DNA from: Vulcanimicrobiota bacterium
GTDB taxonomy: Bacteria; Vulcanimicrobiota; Vulcanimicrobiia; Vulcanimicrobiales; Vulcanimicrobiaceae
Reading direction: 5' to 3'
Assembly: GCA_003155175.1 (NCBI GenBank)
Contig: PMFP01000167.1
Location: forward strand, 4,766-16,320
DNA: 11,555 bases
Shown: in pieces, positions 1-5,752 of the stretch
How the letters are laid out: the number at the start of each line of letters is the position of its first letter
Numbering within the stretch: the stretch's first letter is position 1
Position numbers and translations under genes: made by a program
Notes under the pieces: generated by a model
What the model saw: only the letters and a program-made list of their open reading frames with translations
Databases searched by the model: none
What the model was told of the DNA's origin: nothing

Positions 1-1866
1 GCCGGTCATTATGCGATGGTCTTGAGCTGTGCGGCTCTGGCGTTGCTGGTTCGAGAGGCGTGTTCCCGAACGCCGAACTCGCTGCGCGCCTCGATCGTCA
101 TCGCGTGTCTGCTTCCTCAACTTCAGTTCTTTCTGCTCGCCTTGCCGATCGCGGTCTATCTTGCGTGGCGCGGGCGTTTTCTTCCGATCGTGACCTCCGT
201 CGTCGTCACCGTGCCGATGTGGATCGGCATCGCCTCGAACGGGCCGTATCTCGCCTCGCTGCCCTTTACGCTGGAGTGGCAGAACGTTCAATCGGTCGCT
301 CCGGGAGACGCACTTTTACTGGTCGGATATTTTCCGGAATATCTCCAGGCGATAGCTTGGATCGCCTACCCGATGCTGGCGATTCTTGCGCTGGCCGCAG
401 CGGGCGTGGCCGTGCGCGCGGCGTCCGACCGGCGCGCCTTGTGGTGGGCTGCGTTGGTGGCGGCATTTCTTTTTGCGGCCATGGGGACGCGCTCTCCGCT
501 CGCACCCTTCGCGGCGGCGCTCTTCATCAACGTTCGTGCGAGCGCGGTCTTCCGCGAACTGTACGACCTCCTCGGCGTCGTCGCACTCGGGTACGCGTTT
601 TTTGCCGCGGTCGCCGCGGCGCGCTGGGCCTTTGCGAGATTCGTTTTTGCAGCCGCGGTATTGGCCACGACGGTCGCCTGGTTCGTCGTTCCGCCTTCCG
701 CGTATTGGGTGGACGCCCGGGAACTTCCGAGCGTCCCCGGAAATCCGTCTCCAAACTTTCGGGTCGCGTACATGCCGCCGGTCCAGCCGTTCAGTTTCCA
801 CGGCGCCGGATCGGGCGCCGATCCGCAGACGTCCACGCTTCTCGGATCGGATGCGCTGGCCGTCAACGAGTACGAACCCTACTATCCCGTCAGCGCGGCT
901 CTGTCGAGATATGCGCGCGATGGAGACGATCGCGAACTCGCTGCGCTGAGCGTCAACGCGATCGTGGACCGCCCGTGGCTCGGGCCCGGCGCGGATCGCT
1001 CGATCGACGCCACGACGCGCGCGCACGCGCAGATGCTGCGTTCGATGCCCCAACCGTCGCCGCGGTATCGCGGCGTCGCGGGCGCGCTGCCGCTCCTCTC
1101 TTTAGCCGGCGCCCCGCTCGCCGGATCGCTCAACCGTCGTATCGGAACCGGCGGGGCGTTCTTCGCCGACCTGTTCCCGGATCGCGCCGTTCGGACGTTC
1201 CAAGCGCCCGCGATCACGCCGGACCCGGATCGCGGATGGACGACCGTAGACCTTGCGACGGCCCGCTATCCGCAGGTCGCGCAAGGTATCGGCGGCACCG
1301 CGACGGCATCGGACGCGCCGCTCCGCCTGCAAACCGATGCGTGGACGCTGGTTTTCATTTCGGGAACGCTGCTGGACGGCGCTCTGCCCCGCCGCGGAGC
1401 CGATGGCTTCGCGTGGATACCGACGGCTCCGGGCGCGCACGTTTTTCGCTGCCAAGGCGTATGCGCGCTCGTCGCCACGACGGAACAACGCCCGGAGTGG
1501 CCGCTCGAACCGCAACCCGCGGCGCGATACGGGATGTTGGCTTACCGCGCGGTGACGCCGTGGTGGCTCGAGGTGGACGTTCCGGCGCAGGGTGCGGCAA
1601 GGACGCTGCGGTTCAACAGCAGCTACGACGGCCATTGGGTCGCACTGGGAGCCGGCGGCCCGCGTCACCTCCGCCTCGACGCTGCCGTGAACGGCTGGAT
1701 TCTGCCGCCGTCACCCGGCGAACGTCGAATCGTCTTGCTTCACGCCGTTGCGGCCGCGCAGGCCGCAGCCGCGGCCGGCGCGCTGATCTGGACGTTCGCT
1801 CTGCTCGCGACCGCCGTCTATCGCGCCGTCAGAACGCGCGAACGTTCTTTAGGCCTGCCGCCTTGA
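1..1866 (+). CDS. Polytopic membrane protein, glycosyltransferase/YfhO-like, 5' truncated
   Basis: The reading frame is open from base 1, and the first in-frame ATG (base 16) lies inside a hydrophobic stretch, so the true start is upstream of the window. About 620 residues are visible. Counting from that ATG, likely membrane helices lie near residues 1-12, 23-48, 54-73, 110-137, 140-172 and 183-225. A large, probably extracytoplasmic domain follows (about 227-575), then one or two C-terminal helices (about 578-608) and a basic tail. A multi-TM N-terminal half, a soluble beta-rich domain containing an NSSYDGHW motif and a VNGW motif, and a final TM is the layout of YfhO-like and GT-C type membrane glycosyltransferases. 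I do not see the N-terminal catalytic loop, which would be upstream, so activity is not shown. The nearby flippase and GDP-sugar genes fit a role in surface glycan or lipid glycosylation. The family call is inferred from architecture, not from a certain motif. Confidence 0.6.
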   Translation, partial: AGHYAMVLSCAALALLVREACSRTPNSLRASIVIACLLPQLQFFLLALPIAVYLAWRGRFLPIVTSVVVTVPMWIGIASNGPYLASLPFTLEWQNVQSVAPGDALLLVGYFPEYLQAIAWIAYPMLAILALAAAGVAVRAASDRRALWWAALVAAFLFAAMGTRSPLAPFAAALFINVRASAVFRELYDLLGVVALGYAFFAAVAAARWAFARFVFAAAVLATTVAWFVVPPSAYWVDARELPSVPGNPSPNFRVAYMPPVQPFSFHGAGSGADPQTSTLLGSDALAVNEYEPYYPVSAALSRYARDGDDRELAALSVNAIVDRPWLGPGADRSIDATTRAHAQMLRSMPQPSPRYRGVAGALPLLSLAGAPLAGSLNRRIGTGGAFFADLFPDRAVRTFQAPAITPDPDRGWTTVDLATARYPQVAQGIGGTATASDAPLRLQTDAWTLVFISGTLLDGALPRRGADGFAWIPTAPGAHVFRCQGVCALVATTEQRPEWPLEPQPAARYGMLAYRAVTPWWLEVDVPAQGAARTLRFNSSYDGHWVALGAGGPRHLRLDAAVNGWILPPSPGERRIVLLHAVAAAQAAAAAGALIWTFALLATAVYRAVRTRERSLGLPP

Positions 1867-2314
1867 ACGACGCCTCGAGAGCCGCCGACTCGCCGTCGGC
1901 CGCCTGCACGATGACGACCGCGCGGCCGTCTTCGATCGCGTCGTTGTAGTTGTCGACCTCGTCGTCGGCAATGGCGAAACCACCGAGGTAGTTGCGGCTG
2001 CCTTGCGTATCGAAGTCGACGAGGCCGTGCGTCGTGGCGGGCGCGTCGTTGATTCCCGGTACGCCGGTTCCCCCCGAGTCGGCGATGATGCCCACGCCGT
2101 GCGTCATGTCGTCCGAGAAGCTGTTGACTTCCATGTCCTCGGCGACGGCTACGAAGTCGATCGGCGATTCGTCCTGGCGCTCCTGGGACGGTGCCGAACG
2201 GGTGACGACCTTCACCCGGGTCGCGTCGATCTTCTGCGAGGTCAACGCCCCCTCGAGCAATTTCGGGTCTGACGTTTCGCCGGCGTAGATGCCGACGATC
2301 AGGCGCTGTGCCAA
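1829..2314 (-). CDS. Small acidic hypothetical protein, TTG start, last gene of the ECF operon
   Basis: A 161-residue protein that I do not recognise as a named family. It starts at TTG (bases 2314-2312) behind an excellent Shine-Dalgarno. It is soluble, with no signal peptide or membrane segment, and is rich in Asp/Glu. The N-terminus (RLIVGIYAGE) and the C-terminal stretch (residues about 120-161: a Tyr-x-x-Ala-Ile-x-x-Gly-Arg segment, a VVIVQAAD strand, an Ala-rich helix, then a short strand) look like two alpha/beta units. This loosely resembles general-stress proteins of the YflT/GSP17M kind, in which a residue-poor linker separates ferredoxin-like halves; the resemblance is weak. The middle contains Gly- and Asp-rich loops (DSGGTGVPG). 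It follows the aminotransferase stop by 22 bases on the same strand, so it is probably the fifth gene of that operon. Its 3' end overlaps the convergent membrane-protein gene by 38 bases. Confidence 0.75.
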   Translation of the reverse strand: MAQRLIVGIYAGETSDPKLLEGALTSQKIDATRVKVVTRSAPSQERQDESPIDFVAVAEDMEVNSFSDDMTHGVGIIADSGGTGVPGINDAPATTHGLVDFDTQGSRNYLGGFAIADDEVDNYNDAIEDGRAVVIVQAADGESAALEASFKAAGLKNVRAF

Positions 2315-2320
2315 ACGATA

Positions 2321-2328
2321 CTCCTTTT
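2321..2328 (-). promoter_or_regulatory. Strong RBS deciding a TTG start
   Basis: Read on the minus strand this is AAAAGGAG, followed by a 6-base spacer (TATCGT) and then TTG. No ATG or GTG lies at a usable distance, and the spacing is ideal, so this fixes the unusual TTG start of the small hypothetical gene. Confidence 0.8.
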
Positions 2329-2336
2329 ACGGGGGA

Positions 2337-3557
2337 TCATGAGCCGCCGGCCGGCGGACAAGCACGGATTGCGAGGCCGAGTCGTTCGATGCCGACCTCG
2401 ATCATCTCTTCCGAGGCGTTCGAAAAGTTTAGGCGCATCCCGTCGTGCACGTCGTGAGCCGGATAGAAGCTCGCGCCGGGCACGAAGACGACCTTCCGCT
2501 CCGCGGAGACGCGCAGCAGATCGGCGGTGTCGATGCCGGGCGTGCGGACCCAGAGAAACATGCCGCCCTCGGGACGCACGAAGTGCGTCCCTCGCGGCAG
2601 CGCCTGGTGCAACGCGCGAGCCATGACGTCTCGCCGGCGACGGTACGTCTCGACGATGCGACCGACGTGCGCCTCGAACGCGTCGGTCCGCGAAGCGTAC
2701 CGGTGGAAGACGTACTGTGCGAGCGAACCGCTGTGCAGATCCGCGCCTTGCTTGGCCAGCACGATCTTTTCGAGAACGTCCTCGTGACCGATCAGCAGCC
2801 ACGCCACGCGCAGTCCCGGAGCCATGATCTTGCTTCCCGTTCCCAAGTACAGAATCGTCGCCTGCGACGCGTACGAAACGAGCGGCGGAAGATCGTGCCC
2901 GTCGAATCGCAGCTCCCCATACGGATCGTCCTCGACGATCGGCAGGTCGAATCGCTCGCAGATGCGGACGATCGGTTCGCGCCGCTGGGCCGCCAGCGTT
3001 CGGCCGGTCGGGTTTTGAAAATTCGGAACCAGGTACACGAATTTCGGAAACGGATCGGCGGTGGCGAGCACGCGCTCGAGCGATTCCGGAATCATCCCGC
3101 CGTCGTCGGTTTCCACGGTGAGATAGCGCGCTTGATACGCGTCGAACGCTTGAATGGCGCCGAGATACGACGGGTTTTCGAGGACGACGTGGTCGCCGGG
3201 ATCGATGTAGATCTTTCCGATCAGGTCGAGGCCTTGTTGCGAGCCGTTGACGATGACGATGCCGTCGGCGCTGAAGGAGCGGTCGAAGCGCCGCGAGAGC
3301 CGCGCCGCGACCCATTCGCGCATCTCGGAGATGCCTTCGGTAACGCTGTACTGCAGCGCGGCCGCTCCGTATTCGTTCATCACGTCGCGCGTCGCGTCGG
3401 CGATTTCCGTCGTGGGAAACAGCTCGGGAGCCGGCAGTCCGCCGCCGAAGGAAATGACGTCGGGCTGTTGCGTGACCTTAAGCATCTCGCGAATCGTCGA
3501 GGCCCGCAAACGTGCCGTTCGTTCCGCGAAGCGCGCGGCCCGGGACATGGTGGTCAT
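2337..3557 (-). CDS. PLP-dependent class I/II aminotransferase, LysN (2-aminoadipate aminotransferase)-like
   Basis: This is a 406-residue fold-type I aminotransferase. From the ATG at 3557 the N-terminal segment STIREMLKVTQ, then FGGGLPAPELFP (37-48) and LQYSVTEG (68-75), closely follows the LysN/2-aminoadipate aminotransferase pattern. Other landmarks are NGSQQGLDL (104-112), NPTG (182-185), D210-x-x-Y213 contacting the PLP ring, Schiff-base Lys243 in GSKIMAPGLR, the QGADLHS segment (270-276), and Arg375 in MRLNFS for the substrate carboxylate. In Thermus, LysN makes 2-aminoadipate in lysine biosynthesis, but relatives accept branched-chain and aromatic amino acids or kynurenine, so the substrate is open. 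The frame stays open far upstream, but that part overlaps the preceding gene out of frame and is not family-like. A second ATG at 3548 is an alternative start. It lies 14 bases after the bactofilin-like gene, in the ECF operon, with a hairpin directly before the start. Confidence 0.92.
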   Translation of the reverse strand: MTTMSRAARFAERTARLRASTIREMLKVTQQPDVISFGGGLPAPELFPTTEIADATRDVMNEYGAAALQYSVTEGISEMREWVAARLSRRFDRSFSADGIVIVNGSQQGLDLIGKIYIDPGDHVVLENPSYLGAIQAFDAYQARYLTVETDDGGMIPESLERVLATADPFPKFVYLVPNFQNPTGRTLAAQRREPIVRICERFDLPIVEDDPYGELRFDGHDLPPLVSYASQATILYLGTGSKIMAPGLRVAWLLIGHEDVLEKIVLAKQGADLHSGSLAQYVFHRYASRTDAFEAHVGRIVETYRRRRDVMARALHQALPRGTHFVRPEGGMFLWVRTPGIDTADLLRVSAERKVVFVPGASFYPAHDVHDGMRLNFSNASEEMIEVGIERLGLAIRACPPAGGS

Positions 3558-3582
3558 ACCACCGGCGAGTATTAGCCGGTGG
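3549..3582 (-). promoter_or_regulatory. Competing hairpins at the aminotransferase start codon
   Basis: On the minus-strand transcript a perfect 8-bp stem (bases 3575-3582 pairing with 3559-3566, 8-base loop) carries the upstream gene's last codons in one arm and its TAA stop in the loop, and ends one base before the ATG at 3557. The downstream arm (GGUGG) can instead pair with ACCACC at 3554-3549, giving a 6-bp hairpin with the AUG as its 3-base loop. The two structures exclude each other. No U-tract follows, so it is not a typical terminator. A translational role is inferred only from the pairing. Confidence 0.4.
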
Positions 3583-4468
3583 GCATGGGGGGTCCGCTCA
3601 CCGGGGCGCGCGGGATGGTCCACCAGGGATTCTTGCCCGAACCGAGGGGGCCGGGCGGCCCTTGTTCCGCGACGAACGTGAGCATCACGGCGCCCACGCC
3701 CACCAGCGCGACCAGAATCGTCACCAGGATGCCGAGTACCGGCACCAGCTCGGCCGCCGTCAGCAGCGCGAGCCCGAGGACGAGCGCGCCGAGCGGAGAC
3801 GGCGTGGTCGCCGGGCTGAGCATCTCGAAGAGGCGCCGGCCGACCAGCAGCGCGAGGGCGGCCTTGCCGATGAAGATCGCGACGACGAGCGCTACGAACT
3901 GAACGGGAATGAGCGGGATCAGGATCACCGTCACCGCCAGCATGATGGCCAGAGGAATCACCGCGACCCAGCCCGCCAGACCGACCGCGACGCTGAGACC
4001 GGGATGCTGCTCGAGCCGCCCGAGCGCCATCCGGGTGCGCACCGGAAAGATGAGAAAGACGAGCAGCACGACGACGTCCCAAGCGATGCGCCAGAGGATG
4101 CGAAAATCCGAGCCGAACGCGTTGTGCGGTTCCATATCGCTCGGCGCCCACGGGACGATCGAGCTGGCGACGTCGCCGCCGAGTTGATTGACGTGCCCGG
4201 TGATGGTCGAGCCGGGACGCGCGATCACGCTCCCTCCGACGACGTTGACGTCTCCGTCCACGGTGCCTTCAATCGTTGCGTCGCCGCCTAAGACGTTCAA
4301 GTCTCCGTCGACCGTCTGTCCCGGTTCGACGACGACCGATCCGAAGTACGAACCTCCGTGGTCGACCGTGCGCGCGTCCGCGAAGGCGGGCGCGGCGCTC
4401 AGCGCGGCGATTGCGGCGACGAGGAGCGCGAACGCGGCGAAGATGCCGGCGCGGCGATAGATGGTCAT
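3572..4468 (-). CDS. Exported bactofilin-like (polymer-forming) domain fused to a multi-TM domain
   Basis: This is a 298-residue protein. Residues 1-30 form a signal peptide: basic MTIYRR, an Ala/Leu-rich core, and a likely cut after AFA30. Residues 40-100 are short beta-helix-like repeats with recurring D/G-x-hydrophobic steps (DGDLNVLGGD, DGDVNVVGGS, TGHVNQLGGD), the pattern of bactofilin or polymer-forming cytoskeletal domains. About four or five hydrophobic helices follow (roughly 124-142, 160-182, 184-206, 226-246, 248-268), then a Pro/Gly-rich tail. The signal sequence places the repeat domain outside the cytoplasm, unlike true cytosolic bactofilins. The gene starts with ATGA overlap on the anti-sigma gene behind a GGAGG RBS, so the two are translationally coupled. 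An envelope scaffold or stress sensor/effector is plausible for its place behind a sigma/anti-sigma pair, but the function is not known. Confidence 0.85.
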   Translation of the reverse strand: MTIYRRAGIFAAFALLVAAIAALSAAPAFADARTVDHGGSYFGSVVVEPGQTVDGDLNVLGGDATIEGTVDGDVNVVGGSVIARPGSTITGHVNQLGGDVASSIVPWAPSDMEPHNAFGSDFRILWRIAWDVVVLLVFLIFPVRTRMALGRLEQHPGLSVAVGLAGWVAVIPLAIMLAVTVILIPLIPVQFVALVVAIFIGKAALALLVGRRLFEMLSPATTPSPLGALVLGLALLTAAELVPVLGILVTILVALVGVGAVMLTFVAEQGPPGPLGSGKNPWWTIPRAPVSGPPMPTG

Positions 4469-5016
4469 GGAGCCTCCGAGCGAGCGAGGTGTGCCGCCAG
4501 GCGCGGCCGCACGTCGCGATAGAAGAAAATCACGCAGGTCAGGAAGATGGCGTCAACGACGAGCAGTCCAACGACCGCCGTCAGGATCGCGGGCATAGCC
4601 GGCGCGAGCGGGGCGCCCGCGCCGGCGAACGCTCGTAGCGCCTGGCTTGCCGCGTGCAGCTCCGAATTCTCGAACGCAGCGAGCGCCGGCAGCCGCCCGG
4701 CCAGAGCGATGGCGATGGCGGTGAACAGGAACCACGCGCCAAGCAAGTACCCGCCGAGAATGGCGGCGATCGGCGCGCGCGTACGGTGCGGTGCGGGCAG
4801 CGAACGCACCTCGGCCATGACGGCGAAGGTGAAGTTCGGCGCGAGCTCTGCGGGCCGCGCGGTTGCGAGCAACGCGTCCACGACGCGAATCTCGGCAAGC
4901 AAGGCGGCACAAGAGGCGCACGTTGCGACGTGGAGTTCGACGTCACGCGCTTGCTTGGGCGCGAGGGTTCCCTCGACGTAGCGATCGAGCAACGGTTCAC
5001 ACGAGGAGCAGCGCAT
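4465..5016 (-). CDS. Anti-sigma factor, zinc-finger (zf-HC2/ZAS) type, membrane-bound
   Basis: A 183-residue protein with the anti-sigma zinc motif at its N-terminus: Cys3 and Cys6, then His29-x3-Cys33-x2-Cys36 (HVATCASC), preceded by the typical helix LLDRYVEGTLAPKQARDVELH. This domain binds and holds the cognate ECF sigma factor. Two hydrophobic helices follow (about 83-106 and 142-166), so the protein is anchored in the cytoplasmic membrane with a short external loop (about 107-141) that may sense the signal. The gene begins inside the last 20 bases of the sigma-factor gene behind a strong AGGAGGT RBS, the usual pairing of sigma and regulator, and ends with ATGA overlap on the bactofilin-like gene. 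The partner is inferred from position; the motif itself is clear. Membrane anchoring suggests an envelope signal rather than a cytosolic one. Confidence 0.92.
   Translation of the reverse strand: MRCSSCEPLLDRYVEGTLAPKQARDVELHVATCASCAALLAEIRVVDALLATARPAELAPNFTFAVMAEVRSLPAPHRTRAPIAAILGGYLLGAWFLFTAIAIALAGRLPALAAFENSELHAASQALRAFAGAGAPLAPAMPAILTAVVGLLVVDAIFLTCVIFFYRDVRPRLAAHLARSEAP
4473..4477 (-). promoter_or_regulatory. RBS of the bactofilin-like gene
   Basis: GGAGG on the minus strand, four bases before the ATG at 4468 and inside the last codons of the anti-sigma gene. It supports this start and coupled translation. Confidence 0.65.
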
Positions 5017-5641
5017 GCGTACCTCCTGCGTTCGACGCGACCGGCCGGCCGATTTTCTCGCGTTCCTCTTCGCGCTCGCGCATGCGTTTAGCCAGCGCGA
5101 TCTTGCCGCGATGGATCAGCGTCTTCACGTTGCCCAGCGAGAGCCCGAGCGTGCTCGCGATCGTGTGATATTCCAAGTTGTCGTAATAGCGCAGTGCCAA
5201 GACCGTCCTCGTTCGTTCCGGGAGTTCTGCCAGGGCCGCGCGCAGCTCGCGCTCGGCTTCCTCGCGAAGGAGTCCTCCGGCGGGATCCGACTCGGGCGAG
5301 GTATCGGGCAGCGCGTTTTCGAGCGTCTGGTCCTCGGGGAGATCCTGCGCTTGAGGGCGCCGGAGCGACTTGCCGAGGTACGTGCGGACTACGTTCCGCG
5401 CGATCTGGTAGATCCAGGTCGAAAATTTGCCGAGCGTCGGATTGAACGTCCCCAGGTGCGCGTACGCCCGCAGAAAGGTCTCCTGCGAGAGGTCCGCTGC
5501 GTCCGCGTTCCGGCGAACGCTCGCCCCGATGAAGTTCGCGATGCCGCCTTTATAACGGTCCACGAGGACGGCAAACAGGTCCGTCTCGCCACCGATTATC
5601 CGCCGCACCAGAACTTCGTCGCTCTGATTGCCGATCGTCAT
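4997..5641 (-). CDS. ECF-family RNA polymerase sigma factor
   Basis: A 214-residue sigma-70 family protein with only regions 2 and 4, the ECF layout. Region 2 spans about 21-91, with DLSQETFLRAY (50-60) and FSTWIYQIARN (73-83), which bind core polymerase and melt the -10 element. An acidic linker (about 98-128) follows. Region 4 (about 130-188) has ELPERTRTVLALRYYDNLEYHTIAS and the helix-turn-helix LSLGNVKTLIHRGK that reads the -35 element. The ATG at 5641 is the only good start. Its purine stretch AAGGG directly touches the ATG, too close for a normal Shine-Dalgarno, so initiation may be weak or leaderless. It is the first gene of the leftward operon and overlaps the anti-sigma start by 20 bases. 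Such units commonly autoregulate, and the control region would lie in 5642-5752. The family is certain; the regulon is unknown. Confidence 0.95.
   Translation of the reverse strand: MTIGNQSDEVLVRRIIGGETDLFAVLVDRYKGGIANFIGASVRRNADAADLSQETFLRAYAHLGTFNPTLGKFSTWIYQIARNVVRTYLGKSLRRPQAQDLPEDQTLENALPDTSPESDPAGGLLREEAERELRAALAELPERTRTVLALRYYDNLEYHTIASTLGLSLGNVKTLIHRGKIALAKRMREREEEREKIGRPVASNAGGTHALLLV
5021..5027 (-). promoter_or_regulatory. RBS of the anti-sigma gene, inside the sigma-factor gene
   Basis: AGGAGGT on the minus strand, four bases (ACGC) before the ATG at 5016. It is near-consensus and fixes the 20-base overlap with the sigma gene. It may make the anti-sigma at least as well translated as the sigma factor, whose own RBS is poor. 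Confidence 0.75.
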
Positions 5642-5752
5642 CCCTTGTCCGATTCGGTTCCTCTCGCCCGTCCTACCCCGGACCGCGGCCTTTTGTTACG
5701 GTTGGGCGTACGGACCGGGGTCCTGCCGGGTCCGGGCCGCGTCGTCGTCGTA
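5642..5752. promoter_or_regulatory. Divergent control region between the ECF operon and the glycan/kamDE operon
   Basis: This is the only intergenic stretch of note and must hold promoters for both directions unless transcription starts elsewhere. It contains an imperfect inverted repeat: ACCCCGGACCG at 5675-5685 and CGGACCGGGGT at 5711-5721 pair at 10 of 11 positions. Between the arms is a 25-base spacer that includes the only AT-rich patch (CCTTTTGTTACGG, 5689-5701). That could be an operator flanking a promoter. I could not fit a convincing -35/-10 pair for either strand. Confidence 0.4.

Noticed and set aside
60..1949. Long + strand ORF in another frame of the first gene (629 codons)
   Set aside because: Arg-rich, low-complexity translation with no family motifs; a GC-rich frame shadow of the membrane protein.
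2445..3575. 376-codon + strand ORF opposite the aminotransferase
   Set aside because: Antisense shadow. The minus-strand frame carries all aminotransferase motifs, while this one has an Arg/Asp-rich composition and no recognisable domain.
3559..3582. Hairpin as a rho-independent terminator
   Set aside because: No U-tract follows and the next start codon is one base away, so a terminator role is unlikely.
3558..4151. N-terminal extension of the aminotransferase frame (198 residues)
   Set aside because: Runs out of frame through the bactofilin-like gene, is Arg/Gly-rich, and is absent from the family, which starts near 3557.
5656..5661. GGAACC on the minus strand, like an ECF -35 element, for autoregulation of the sigma gene
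   Set aside because: It ends about 14 bases before the ATG, leaving no room for a -10 and start site upstream of the gene.
5015..5752. N-terminal extension of the flippase frame
   Set aside because: Antisense to the sigma-factor gene, and not hydrophobic or family-like; the flippase pattern begins after 5753.
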